Assembly: GCF_039532605.1 (NCBI RefSeq)
Contig: NZ_BAAARY010000015.1
Span: 37,888-101,887, forward strand
Source of the DNA: Pilimelia columellifera
GTDB lineage: Bacteria > Actinomycetota > Actinomycetes > Mycobacteriales > Micromonosporaceae
Length of the DNA stretch: 64,000 nt
Direction: 5' to 3'
Every line of letters starts with the position of its first letter. Position 1 is the stretch's first letter. The notes beneath the pieces are model-generated. The model ran no database searches. It saw only the letters and a list, made by a program, of their open reading frames with translations, and was not told where the DNA came from. Both the position numbers and the translations under genes were made by a program. Shown here one piece after another: positions 46,530 through 55,185 of the stretch.

Positions 46530-46941
46530 GGCGCACCTCGCGGGAGCGGAACGCCCACAGCCGTCCCGCCTGATAGTTGATCACGGGCCCGATGACGATG
46601 ACGATCGCCTGGGCGAGCAGCACATGCAGCCCGACGATCTCCACGAGCAGCGCCAGGCCGCCGAGCACGAACGCCAGCGCCCACAGGCAGACCACATAGA
46701 ACCGGGCGAGGCCGGCCAGCCACGGCCCGTCGGCCCGGAAGACCACACACCGGTAAACCGGGTAGGTGACGACGGCGGTGAAGGCGTTGGTGGCGACGGC
46801 GACGAGCAGGTACGGCGTCCAGTCGCCGAAGGCCAGCCAGCCAGCGGTGAAGGTGGCGTAGTAGATGGCCGAGCTGAGCCCGCCGGCGAACAGGTAACGC
46901 ACGCGTTGGTCAGCGGCGAGCCGACGGAGCGCGGAGCGGAT
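46519..46941 (-). CDS. GtrA-like flippase family protein, apparent ATC or CTG start
   Basis: 140 residues from ATC at 46941; 127 if from GTG at 46902. Four membrane spans with VRYLFAGGLSSAIYYATF and the VINYQAGRLWAFR end fit GtrA, which moves polyprenyl-phosphate sugars across the membrane. The longer form adds I-R-S-A-L-R-R-L-A-A-D-Q-R, the usual basic start of this family, and AGGAG lies 8 nt before the ATC (5 nt before a CTG). The GTG at 46902 has no such site. Cotranscribed with the large membrane protein and divergent from the GtrB-like gene. Confidence 0.82.
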   Translation of the reverse strand: MRSALRRLAADQRVRYLFAGGLSSAIYYATFTAGWLAFGDWTPYLLVAVATNAFTAVVTYPVYRCVVFRADGPWLAGLARFYVVCLWALAFVLGGLALLVEIVGLHVLLAQAIVIVIGPVINYQAGRLWAFRSREVRHAD

Positions 46942-47058
46942 CAGGGCTTCTCCTCTGGGACGGTCACACGAACGTGCAATGTTGCCCGCAACCTATGGCA
47001 AATCGTACAGATAGGCTGAGAAAGGTATTCCGTCTACCGCTGCCGCGAGGACCAACCC

Positions 47059-48048
47059 GTGTTCGTGTCGATCGTCGTGCCCTGCTTCCGCTCCGCAGAC
47101 ACCCTGCCCGAGCTGACCGAACACCTCGCTACGGTGATGCCCGGCTGCGCCACCGCCTACGAGGTCGTCCTCGTCGTCGACGACGGCGGTGACGACACCT
47201 GGCGCGTCGCCGCCGCCCTGGCCCGCCAGCGGCCCAACGTCCGGGCCATCCGGCTGGCCCGCAACTACGGGCAGCACAACGCGCTCGTCGCCGGGGTCCG
47301 CGCCGCCCGATACGAGGTCGTGGTCACCATGGACGACGACCTGCAACACCCGCCCGAGCAGATCCCCACCCTGCTCGCGGCGCTCACCGAGGACGTGGAC
47401 CTCGTCTACGGGGTGGCCGACCACGAGGAACACGGCGCCGCCCGGAGCCTGGCGTCCCGACTGGTCAAGTCGTCGATGGCCCGGGCGATGAAGGTCCGCG
47501 ACGCTCGACACATCAGCGCGTTCCGGGCGTTCCGGTCCTTCCTCGCCGGCGGGCTCGACCAGATCGCCGGCCCACACGCCTGCATCGACGTCGCGCTGTC
47601 CTGGGGGACGACCCGGATCGCCGCCACCACCGTGCGGATGCGCCAACGCCCTAACGGCACGTCCGGCTACACACTGCGCGGGCTGCTCCGGCACACCGCC
47701 AACATGCTCCTCGGATACTCGACGCTGCCGCTGCGGCTGGTCACCATCGCCGGATTCGCCGTCGGGCTCGTCGGCCTGGCGCTGTTCGCCCAGGTCGTCT
47801 ACCGGTACGTCACCGGGGCCACCACCGTCGCCGGGTTCACCACCGTCGCCTCGATGGTGGCGCTATTCGCCGCGGCGCAGATGGTCGCCCTCGGCGTACT
47901 CGGCGAGTACATCGGACGCATCCACACCGGCGGCATGGGCCGACCCACCTACGTCATCCGGGACCGGATCGACGGGGACGCGCCGGCCCCCGGCCAGCCG
48001 GCCGCCAACGTCGGCGCGCTCACTCCGGAGACCGAAAAAGCCAGTTGA
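47059..48048 (+). CDS. GtrB-like polyprenyl-phosphate glycosyltransferase (GT2)
   Basis: 329 residues from GTG at 47059. GT2 catalytic domain (about 1-220) with FVSIVVPCFRSADTL, nucleotide-sugar motif VDDGGDDT and MDDDLQHPPEQIP; two C-terminal membrane spans (about 232-255 and 265-285) and the GEYIGRI end are typical of dolichol-phosphate mannose synthase and GtrB enzymes. It should load a nucleotide sugar onto undecaprenyl- or decaprenyl-phosphate inside the cell. It heads the rightward GT2-GNAT-methyltransferase operon. Confidence 0.88.
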   Translation: MFVSIVVPCFRSADTLPELTEHLATVMPGCATAYEVVLVVDDGGDDTWRVAAALARQRPNVRAIRLARNYGQHNALVAGVRAARYEVVVTMDDDLQHPPEQIPTLLAALTEDVDLVYGVADHEEHGAARSLASRLVKSSMARAMKVRDARHISAFRAFRSFLAGGLDQIAGPHACIDVALSWGTTRIAATTVRMRQRPNGTSGYTLRGLLRHTANMLLGYSTLPLRLVTIAGFAVGLVGLALFAQVVYRYVTGATTVAGFTTVASMVALFAAAQMVALGVLGEYIGRIHTGGMGRPTYVIRDRIDGDAPAPGQPAANVGALTPETEKAS

Positions 48049-48071
48049 GCAGGAAGACGGAAAGGCCCCCG

Positions 48072-48524
48072 ATGACCCTCGCCGACGCCACCCCGGCCAC
48101 CGCCCGCTACGAGCTCGACGCCGACCCCGCCCGGATCGACCGCGACGTCATCTGGCGGTTCATGACCGAACACGCCTACTGGGGCGGCTGGCGCAGCCGC
48201 GGGATCGTCGACCGTCAGATCGACGCGTCCTGGCGGGTCGTCGGCTGCTACGACCGCGCCGACGGCGCCATGGTCGGCTTCGCCCGCGCCATCTCCGACG
48301 GCGTCTCGCTGGCGTACCTCGCCGACGTCTTCGTGCTGCCCGAGCACCGCGGACACGGCCTGGGCGTCCGGCTCGTCGACCACATGATCGAGGGCAGCGA
48401 AGGACCGCACTTCCGTTGGATGCTGCACACCGGCGACGCCCACGGCCTCTACGCCAAAGCCGGATTCCGCCCGCCCGACCACACCTACCTGGAGCGTCCG
48501 GGCCGCGCGCCCGACCCACGCTGA
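48072..48524 (+). CDS. GNAT-family N-acetyltransferase
   Basis: 150 residues from ATG at 48072 (GGAAAGG upstream; TTG at 48045 possible). Acetyl-CoA-binding motif in VLPEHRGHGLGVRLVDHMI and the closing GLYAKAGF strand are clear. Next to an aminosugar pathway, it could acetylate the 4-amino group of the sugar made by WecE, but it does not look like WecD and may act on another amine. Confidence 0.85.
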   Translation: MTLADATPATARYELDADPARIDRDVIWRFMTEHAYWGGWRSRGIVDRQIDASWRVVGCYDRADGAMVGFARAISDGVSLAYLADVFVLPEHRGHGLGVRLVDHMIEGSEGPHFRWMLHTGDAHGLYAKAGFRPPDHTYLERPGRAPDPR

Positions 48525-48552
48525 ACCGCCGTCACGAGGAAGGCCGTAGCTC

Positions 48553-49308
48553 ATGGACGCTGGAGACATCCGCACACTCGCGGCGCTGGAGGACACCCAC
48601 TGGTGGTTCCGCGAGCGCCGGTCCCTCCTCGCCCGCTGGCTGCGTCGACTGGCGCGCGACGGCGTCCCGACCGGCCTGGCGCTGGACATCGGCGCGGCCG
48701 GCGGCGGGAACACCCGGGTGCTGCGCGGGCACGGCTGGCGCTCGCTGGCCCTGGAACACAGCGAGGACGGCTCCCGGGTGGCCAGGGAACGTGGCCTGGA
48801 CGTCCTGCGCGGCGACGCCTGCCGACTGCCCTTCGGCGACGCGAGCCTCGATCTGGTCACCGCCTTCGATGTGATCGAGCACATCGAGGACGACGCGACG
48901 GCGGCGGCGGAGATCCGTCGCGTGCTGCGTCCGGGCGGGAGCGTGCTCGTCACCGTCCCGTGCGACATGCGGTTGTGGTCGGCCCACGACGTGGCGGCGC
49001 ACCATTTCCGTCGCTACGAGCGCGCCCAGCTGCGGGCGCTCGTCGCCGGCGCCGGGCTCGTCGTCGACGAGCTGTGGAGCTGGAACGTGTTGCTGCGTCC
49101 AGTGGTACGCCTGCGGCGGCGGAACGCCACCGGCAATGACCTCCAGGAGCTGCCGGGCATGGTGAACCGGGCGTTGACCGGCATCATCACCGCCGAGCGG
49201 TACCTGCCGGTGAAGTCGCTGCCCGGGGTGTCGCTGATGCTGCGGGCACGCCGCCCGCTGGCGGCCGCGGCCGACGCGCCATCCCTGGCCGGCGCCGGGG
49301 CGCGCTGA
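48553..49308 (+). CDS. Class I SAM-dependent methyltransferase
   Basis: 251 residues. Motif I LALDIGAAGGGNTRVL, acidic motif LALEHSEDGS, and FDVIEHIEDDATAAAEI, RVLRPGGSVLVTVP follow the Methyltransf_11/ubiE pattern. In this cluster it may methylate the sugar or the lipid-linked product. Cotranscribed after the GNAT gene (28-bp gap) and convergent with paralogue 2 of the large membrane protein. Confidence 0.88.
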   Translation: MDAGDIRTLAALEDTHWWFRERRSLLARWLRRLARDGVPTGLALDIGAAGGGNTRVLRGHGWRSLALEHSEDGSRVARERGLDVLRGDACRLPFGDASLDLVTAFDVIEHIEDDATAAAEIRRVLRPGGSVLVTVPCDMRLWSAHDVAAHHFRRYERAQLRALVAGAGLVVDELWSWNVLLRPVVRLRRRNATGNDLQELPGMVNRALTGIITAERYLPVKSLPGVSLMLRARRPLAAAADAPSLAGAGAR

Positions 49309-49321
49309 GCGCGACCTGCCG

Positions 49322-51685
49322 TCAAAGCTGGTAGATCGCGGCGCTGCCGGAGCGGTGACGCAGGGTGACGTGCTCGGCCAGGCGCCGCGAGACGGTGGCC
49401 GGGTCGCGTTCGTCGACCATGAGCCAGCGCACGCCGCGGCGGCGCAGCGCGTCGATCGTGGCCGGACCAGGGTCCCGGAACGCCGCATCGTTGACGGCCA
49501 GCAACGGTTGGTTCCAGTACGGGATGACGTTGCCGGCGAGCCCCGTCTCCGCTTGGATCTTGTTGACGGTCGCCGTGTAGCCCCACCCTTCGACCAGGAA
49601 CCGGCGTTCGGCGAAGGCGGAGAACCAGAAATGGAGGTTGTCGCACGGGACCGGTCGGCGGCAGTGGGCGTTGGTGGCGACCAGGTCGTCCGGGTCGGAG
49701 TGGTCGCGCAGCCAACGGGCCGCCTCCCGCGTGCCCGGCGGCATCAGCGTGTCCTCGGCCGGCGCGGGTCGGTAGCCCGCGGCGTGGGCGGCGCGCAGGT
49801 CCCGGCGGAGCACATCCACCGACGAGGGCAGGCTGACGCCGATGAGCACCGCGACGACGACCGTCGGCGCCAGGCCGGCGAGGGCGGGCGCCAGCCGGCG
49901 CCCCAACAGCCACCCGACCGCCGCGGCGGCGATCACACCGACGCCGAGCAGCAGGTTCGGGGCGACGATGGCGTCCAACGCCTGCGCCCGGCCAACCAGT
50001 TTGACCGTCGGCGGGTCTGACGGACCGAGCGGGCGCAGCGCCCACACCGCGGTCGCGCCGCCGACCGCCGCGGCGGCCAACCACCACCCCTGGCACCGGC
50101 TCAGGCGACGCGGAACAAGCGCCGCCAACCCGGCCGCCGCCGCCAACGCCAGGTAGGGGCGGGCGGCGACCAGGAACCATGTCTGGCTGAAGCCGTAGTG
50201 ATTGAGCAGCAGCACCGCTGCGATACCGGCCGCCCCCATCCCCAGCAGCAACGGCGCGGCCGGGTCCAGCAGCCCCCGGCGTACGAACAGTCCCGCCAGT
50301 CCGCCCCAGATCGCCACCCAGGCCAGCACCGTCACGACCGTGATGACCACGAGCGCCGCCCCGGTGGTCGGCACCGCGCCGAACTTGGTGGCCCCGAGCC
50401 CGGTCGAGGCGCCGAGCCCGTACCGGCCGAGCCCGCCGAGCGGTTCGACGACCATGCCCTGCGACGCGCCGCCGAAGAGCACCAGCTGGGCGAACAGGAT
50501 GCCGGGCACGACCAGCGCCACGCACGCCAACGCCGGCCGGTGCCAACGCCGCTGGACCACCAGGGTCACCGCGACCACCACCAGCAGCCCACACAGGAGG
50601 ATCGGAAGATAGGTCGCCTTGGCCCCGGCGATGACGGCCACGAACGCCGCCAGCAGGCCAGCAAGCGGCCAGCCAGATCCGTCGCCGCGGAGCCGGTCCA
50701 CCACCAGCATGACCAACGGGACGGCGAGCAGCGCCGCGAAGGTCTGGGTGGGGCTGGCGAACAGACCGAAGCGCAACAGCACCCCGTCGTCGACGGGTCC
50801 GAGGCCGTTGGCGACGTACGTGCGGGGCAGCTCCCAGCCGTACGGGTACGGCGCCACCCCGAACAGGGTGATCACCGCGGCGACCGGCCCCGGCCACCAC
50901 CGGCCGGTGAGCCGCCTGGCGGCGGCGCCGAGCGCGAACGGCAGGGCGCCGATGAGCGGCAGGTAGTACAGGCGCAGCAGCAGCGTCTCGGGCTCGATGC
51001 CGGTGGCCCAGCTGGTGGCGGCCAGGTCGGCGTAGACGAACCAGTGGTAGTTGAGTGGCTCGCCGTCCAGCCACGGCACCTTCGGCGGCAGGTGGTGTTT
51101 GAGCTCGCCGATGAGGGCGAGGTGGAACGGAAGGTCGGCGTCGTTGAAGCTGTAGACGAGGCCCCGGCTGCGCATGAAGTAGACGCAGGACCACAGCAGC
51201 AGCAGGCCGGCGATGCCGCTGGTGGCCCAGATCCAACCGGTGGGCGCCCGCTCGGCGTCCCGGTCGGCGCGCCAGCACCGGCGCAGCGCGGGATGGGCGG
51301 CGAAAACGGCCAGCAGCGCCGCCGGCACGGCCAGGTGCAGCAACGGCGCCCCGGCTGTCCGGGCGGCGAAGTAGCCGAGCACCTCCAGGACGTAGCCGAC
51401 GGCCAGGCCCGGCGCGAGGTCCTCGGCCAGTGAACGGCTGCGTCGGTGCGCCGCCCGCCAGACCAGCGTCCCGGGCAGCGCCAACGCCACCGCCCCGTAG
51501 CCGGCGAACACGGCGAGGTCGCCCCAGGCGGCCCCGTAGTGGTGCGCGGCGAGCAGCGCTGGGACCCCGAAAATGGGCAGCGGCAACCACCGCAGCAGTC
51601 TGATGGACCGCCGGCCCCGCGGGGACGCCGGCGGGGCCAGCTCGCCGGCAGCGGGCGTCGCCGGGGCGGCCAGGGATGAGGTCAC
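49322..51685 (-). CDS. Large multi-span membrane protein, putative GT-C glycosyltransferase (paralogue 2)
   Basis: 787 residues from GTG at 51685 (AAAGGA upstream). Same layout as the 44115-46529 protein: many spans, outer-loop acidic motif FNDADLPFHLALIGELKHHLPPK, then NYHWFVYADLAATSWATG, and a C-terminal domain with ATNAHCRRPVPCDNLHFWFSAFAERRFLVEGWGY. Two related enzymes suggest two transfer steps or two acceptors. It starts 19 bp after wecE, in one operon. Confidence 0.7.
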   Translation of the reverse strand: MTSSLAAPATPAAGELAPPASPRGRRSIRLLRWLPLPIFGVPALLAAHHYGAAWGDLAVFAGYGAVALALPGTLVWRAAHRRSRSLAEDLAPGLAVGYVLEVLGYFAARTAGAPLLHLAVPAALLAVFAAHPALRRCWRADRDAERAPTGWIWATSGIAGLLLLWSCVYFMRSRGLVYSFNDADLPFHLALIGELKHHLPPKVPWLDGEPLNYHWFVYADLAATSWATGIEPETLLLRLYYLPLIGALPFALGAAARRLTGRWWPGPVAAVITLFGVAPYPYGWELPRTYVANGLGPVDDGVLLRFGLFASPTQTFAALLAVPLVMLVVDRLRGDGSGWPLAGLLAAFVAVIAGAKATYLPILLCGLLVVVAVTLVVQRRWHRPALACVALVVPGILFAQLVLFGGASQGMVVEPLGGLGRYGLGASTGLGATKFGAVPTTGAALVVITVVTVLAWVAIWGGLAGLFVRRGLLDPAAPLLLGMGAAGIAAVLLLNHYGFSQTWFLVAARPYLALAAAAGLAALVPRRLSRCQGWWLAAAAVGGATAVWALRPLGPSDPPTVKLVGRAQALDAIVAPNLLLGVGVIAAAAVGWLLGRRLAPALAGLAPTVVVAVLIGVSLPSSVDVLRRDLRAAHAAGYRPAPAEDTLMPPGTREAARWLRDHSDPDDLVATNAHCRRPVPCDNLHFWFSAFAERRFLVEGWGYTATVNKIQAETGLAGNVIPYWNQPLLAVNDAAFRDPGPATIDALRRRGVRWLMVDERDPATVSRRLAEHVTLRHRSGSAAIYQL

Positions 51686-51704
51686 GTCAGTCCTTTCGGG
51701 ACGA

Positions 51705-52877
51705 TCAGCGGAGGGCGGTCGCCGGCCGGGGCTGGAACGCGCGCACGGCGTCGATGACCAGCTCGGTGTCGTCGGCGGTCAGATCGGCGTAGAGGGGCAG
51801 CCGCACCAGCCGGTCAGCGACCTCCTCGGTGACCGGGCAGCCGCCGGGGCCGACCCGGCCGTGCCGAAGCCCGGCCGGCGAGGCGTGCAGCGGCTGGTAG
51901 TGGAAGCTCGCCCGGATGCCGCGTCCGGCGAGGTGGCTGATGAGGTCGCGGCGGGTGGCCAGGTCCGGCATCAGCAGCGGGTACACGTGCGCGGTGTGTC
52001 TGCTGTCAGCTGGCACGATCGGCTGGCTGACGCCGTTCGCGCGGGCCCAGTCGGCCAATCCGCTGTGATAGCCGTCCCAGACGCGGGAGCGCCGGGCCTG
52101 GATCTGGTCGAACTCCTCCAGTTGGGCGGTGAGCACCGCCGCGAGGGTGTCCGAGGGCAGGTAGCTGCTGCCCAGCTCCATCCACCGGTACTTGTCGACC
52201 TGGCCGCGGAAGAAGCGGCTCCGGTCGGTGCCCTTCTCCCGGACGATCTCGGCCGCCTCGACCAGCTCGGGGTCGTTGAGGACCAGCGCGCCGCCCTCGC
52301 CGCACTGGATGTTCTTGGTGGCGTGGAAGCTGAGGGTGGACATCGACCCGATGCCGCCGAGAGGCCGGTCCCGGTAGGCGCCGCCGAGGCCGTGAGCGTT
52401 GTCCTCGATGAGCGCCAGCCCGTGCCGCTCGGCGAGCTTGCCGAGGGCGTCGAGGTCGCCGGCGACGCCACCGTAGTGGACGACGACAATCGCCCGGGTC
52501 CGTTCGGTGACCGCCGCCTCGACGGCCCGCTCGTCGATCCCGAGGGTGTCGAGCCGACAGTCCACGAAGACCGGGGTGGCGCCGCGGAGCGCGTAGGCGC
52601 TGGCCGTCGAGACGAAGGTGAACGAGGGGACGATGACCTCGTCGCCCGGTTTGAGGCGCAGCAGCAGCGCCGTCATGTCCAGCGCGTGGGTACAGGAGGT
52701 GGTGAGCAGGACCGTGCCGCCGCCGACGAGGCGGGAGAGCAGCTCGGCGGCGCGGCGGGTATACGGCCCGTCGCCTTCGGTGTGTCCGCTGCTCAGCGCG
52801 TCGAGGACGTACTTTACCTCGGCGCTGGCCCGGTACGGGCAATGGAAAGGGACAAGGGGTGGGGAGAGCGTATCCAC
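51705..52877 (-). CDS. wecE: dTDP-4-amino-4,6-dideoxygalactose transaminase
   Basis: 390 residues. PLP-dependent DegT/DnrJ/EryC1 family. It closely follows E. coli WecE as I recall it: DEVIVPSFTFVSTASAYALRG, D159 in IEDNAH, PLP lysine K188 in SFHATKN, and the IREKGT-RS-FFRGQVDKY block. The reaction is amination of dTDP-4-keto-6-deoxyglucose to dTDP-Fuc4N, linking rmlA/rmlB to the glycosyltransferases. GTG start at 52877 lies 9 bp after the TIGR03960 gene, in the place DUF2344 would normally hold. Confidence 0.88.
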   Translation of the reverse strand: MDTLSPPLVPFHCPYRASAEVKYVLDALSSGHTEGDGPYTRRAAELLSRLVGGGTVLLTTSCTHALDMTALLLRLKPGDEVIVPSFTFVSTASAYALRGATPVFVDCRLDTLGIDERAVEAAVTERTRAIVVVHYGGVAGDLDALGKLAERHGLALIEDNAHGLGGAYRDRPLGGIGSMSTLSFHATKNIQCGEGGALVLNDPELVEAAEIVREKGTDRSRFFRGQVDKYRWMELGSSYLPSDTLAAVLTAQLEEFDQIQARRSRVWDGYHSGLADWARANGVSQPIVPADSRHTAHVYPLLMPDLATRRDLISHLAGRGIRASFHYQPLHASPAGLRHGRVGPGGCPVTEEVADRLVRLPLYADLTADDTELVIDAVRAFQPRPATALR

Positions 52878-52886
52878 CCCCCTATT

Positions 52887-54854
52887 TTAGGCGTTTCGGG
52901 CACTTTCGGTCATAACGCGCACGCCCGTGTTGACCGGCGTCAGCGGGAGCAGCTTTTTGCCCGTCGGCCCGATCTGGATCTCGGTATCCATCGACGGACA
53001 GACGCCGCAGTCGAAACAGGGGGTCCAACGGCAGTCGTCCTGCTCGAACTCGGTCAGCGAGTCCTGCCAGTCCTGCCACAGCCATTCCTTGTCCAGGCCC
53101 GAGTCGAGGTGATCCCAGGGCAGGACCTCGGTCTCGTCCCGCTCCCGGATGGTGTACCAGTCCAGATCGACCCCGAACGCCGGCAGCGTCGCCTCGGCCG
53201 CGTCAACCCAACGCCGGAACGAGAAGTGCTCGCTCCAGCCGTCGAACCGGCCGCCGTCCTCCCACACCCTGCGGATCACCGCGCCAACCCGGCGGTCCCC
53301 GCGCGAGAGCAGTCCCTCGATGAGCGACGGCTCCCCGTCGTGGTAGCGCAGGCCGATGGCCCGCCCCAACGAACGGTCGGCGTTGATCGCCTGCTTGAGC
53401 ATCCGCAACCGGTTGTCGATCGTCTCCGGCGTCGCCATCGACGCCCACTGGAACGGCGTGTGCGCCTTCGGCACGAACCCGCCGATCGACACCGTGCAGC
53501 GGATGTCCTTGCTGCCGGTGGCCTCGCGTCCCGCCTGGATGACCTTGTGGGCCATCCCGGCGATCTCCAGGACGTCCTCGTCGGTCTCGGTCGGCAGGCC
53601 GCACATGAAGTACAACTTCACCTGCCGCCAGCCGTTGGTGTAGGCGGTGACCACCGTGCGGATGAGGTCCTCCTCAGACACCATCTTGTTGATCACCTTG
53701 CGGATCCGCTCCGAGCCGCCCTCCGGGGCGAACGTCAGGCCGGTCCGGCGGCCGTTGCGCGACAACTCCTGCGCGAGGTCGATGTTGAAGGCGTCCACCC
53801 GGGTCGAGGGCAGCGACAACGAGACGTTCGTCCCCTTGTACTGCTCGGCCAGCCCGGAGCACATGTCCCCGATCTCGGAGTGGTCGGCGCTGGACAGCGA
53901 CAGCAGACCCACCTCGCGGAACCCGGAGAACTCCAGCCCCTGCTGCACCATCTGACCGACAGTGGTGATCGAGCGCTCGCGCACCGGCCGCGTGATCATG
54001 CCGGCCTGGCAGAACCGGCAGCCCCGGGTGCAGCCACGGAAGATCTCCACCGCGTACCGCTCGTGCACCGTCTCGGCCAACGGGACCAGCGGCTTCTTCG
54101 GGTACGGCCAGGCGTCGAGGTCCATCGTGGTGCGCTTGTGGACCCGGAACGGCACGTCGGACCGGTTCGGGACCACCCGCTGGATGCGCCCGTCGGGCAG
54201 ATAGTCGACGTCGTAGAAGCGCGGCACGTAGACGCTCTCGGTACGCGCCAGCCGCAGCAGCAACTCGTCGCGCCCGCCCGGGGAGCCCTCGGCCTTCCAG
54301 GCCCGCACGATATCGGTGATCTCCAGGACGGCCTCCTCGCCGTCCCCCAGCACCGCCGCGTCGACAAAATCGGCGATCGGCTCCGGGTTGAAGGCGGCGT
54401 GACCGCCGGCCACGATCACGGGGTCGTCGTCGGTGCGGTCGGCCGCCAGCAGCGGAATGCCGGCCAGATCGATCGCGGTCAGCATGTTGGTGTACCCAAG
54501 CTCGGTGGAGAAGGAGATTCCGAAGACGTCGAACGCCCGCACCGGCCGGTGGGCGTCGACGGTGAACTGCGGGACGCCGTGCTCGCGCATGAGCCGCTCA
54601 AGGTCCGGCCAGACGGCGTAGGTGCGCTCGGCGAGGACGTCGGCGCGCTCATTCAGAACCTCGTAGAGGATCTGAACGCCCTGGTTCGGCAGCCCCACCT
54701 CGTAGGCGTCCGGGTACATCAGGACCCACCGGACGACGGCGTCCTGCCAGTCCTTGGTCACCGCGCCGAGTTCCCCACCAACATACTGGATCGGCTTGCC
54801 CACCAGCGGCAGAAGCCGCTCGAGCTGGGGAAACACGCTTTCGGCCTGGGACAT
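52887..54854 (-). CDS. TIGR03960 family B12-binding-like radical SAM protein
   Basis: 655 residues. N-terminal cobalamin-binding-like region (about 20-190; GISFSTELGYTNML, VAGGHAAFNPEP) and radical-SAM domain with C275-x3-C279-x2-C282 (CTRGCRFCQAG). The C-terminal cysteine-rich end has FDCGVCPSMD. Usually paired with DUF2344, which here lies at 41006. Function unknown; a role in RNA or cofactor modification has been guessed from the fold. Confidence 0.9.
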   Translation of the reverse strand: MSQAESVFPQLERLLPLVGKPIQYVGGELGAVTKDWQDAVVRWVLMYPDAYEVGLPNQGVQILYEVLNERADVLAERTYAVWPDLERLMREHGVPQFTVDAHRPVRAFDVFGISFSTELGYTNMLTAIDLAGIPLLAADRTDDDPVIVAGGHAAFNPEPIADFVDAAVLGDGEEAVLEITDIVRAWKAEGSPGGRDELLLRLARTESVYVPRFYDVDYLPDGRIQRVVPNRSDVPFRVHKRTTMDLDAWPYPKKPLVPLAETVHERYAVEIFRGCTRGCRFCQAGMITRPVRERSITTVGQMVQQGLEFSGFREVGLLSLSSADHSEIGDMCSGLAEQYKGTNVSLSLPSTRVDAFNIDLAQELSRNGRRTGLTFAPEGGSERIRKVINKMVSEEDLIRTVVTAYTNGWRQVKLYFMCGLPTETDEDVLEIAGMAHKVIQAGREATGSKDIRCTVSIGGFVPKAHTPFQWASMATPETIDNRLRMLKQAINADRSLGRAIGLRYHDGEPSLIEGLLSRGDRRVGAVIRRVWEDGGRFDGWSEHFSFRRWVDAAEATLPAFGVDLDWYTIRERDETEVLPWDHLDSGLDKEWLWQDWQDSLTEFEQDDCRWTPCFDCGVCPSMDTEIQIGPTGKKLLPLTPVNTGVRVMTESARNA

Positions 54855-55185
54855 GGCACCTCCTGGAATCTTCGATTACCCAGGGTACGCGGGCTGCGGC
54901 CAGGGTCGGCGGGCACGCCTCCTCCCGCCACGCCACTGCGGCGCTCGGCACAGACGGGTCGCTATGTCCCTCAGGAACGATCACCCGTCGCGACTCACGC
55001 AGAGTCAGCGGCTAGCAGCAGTCCGCTCCTGACGGCTCAGCCGACAGGACAACGCTGCCGAACAAACGGCCATACCCGTGCCGTGAGCGCCCGACCGGAC
55101 CGCACGAACACTGACACAAATCGATACGTGGGTTAGCCTTCGGAAGCAATCCCACAGTCACAAAAGGCAATTGGGGGACTCCAAA
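54855..55185. other. Gene-free stretch upstream of the first DUF4360 gene
   Basis: About 330 bp between divergent genes. It must hold the promoters for the TIGR03960 gene (leftward) and the secreted DUF4360 protein (rightward). I see no clear hexamer pair, repeat or RNA gene. Confidence 0.5.

Noticed and set aside
51573..55136. A 1187-codon plus-strand frame opposite the membrane protein, wecE and the radical SAM gene
   Set aside because: It spans three well-supported genes on the other strand and encodes only shadow-type sequence.
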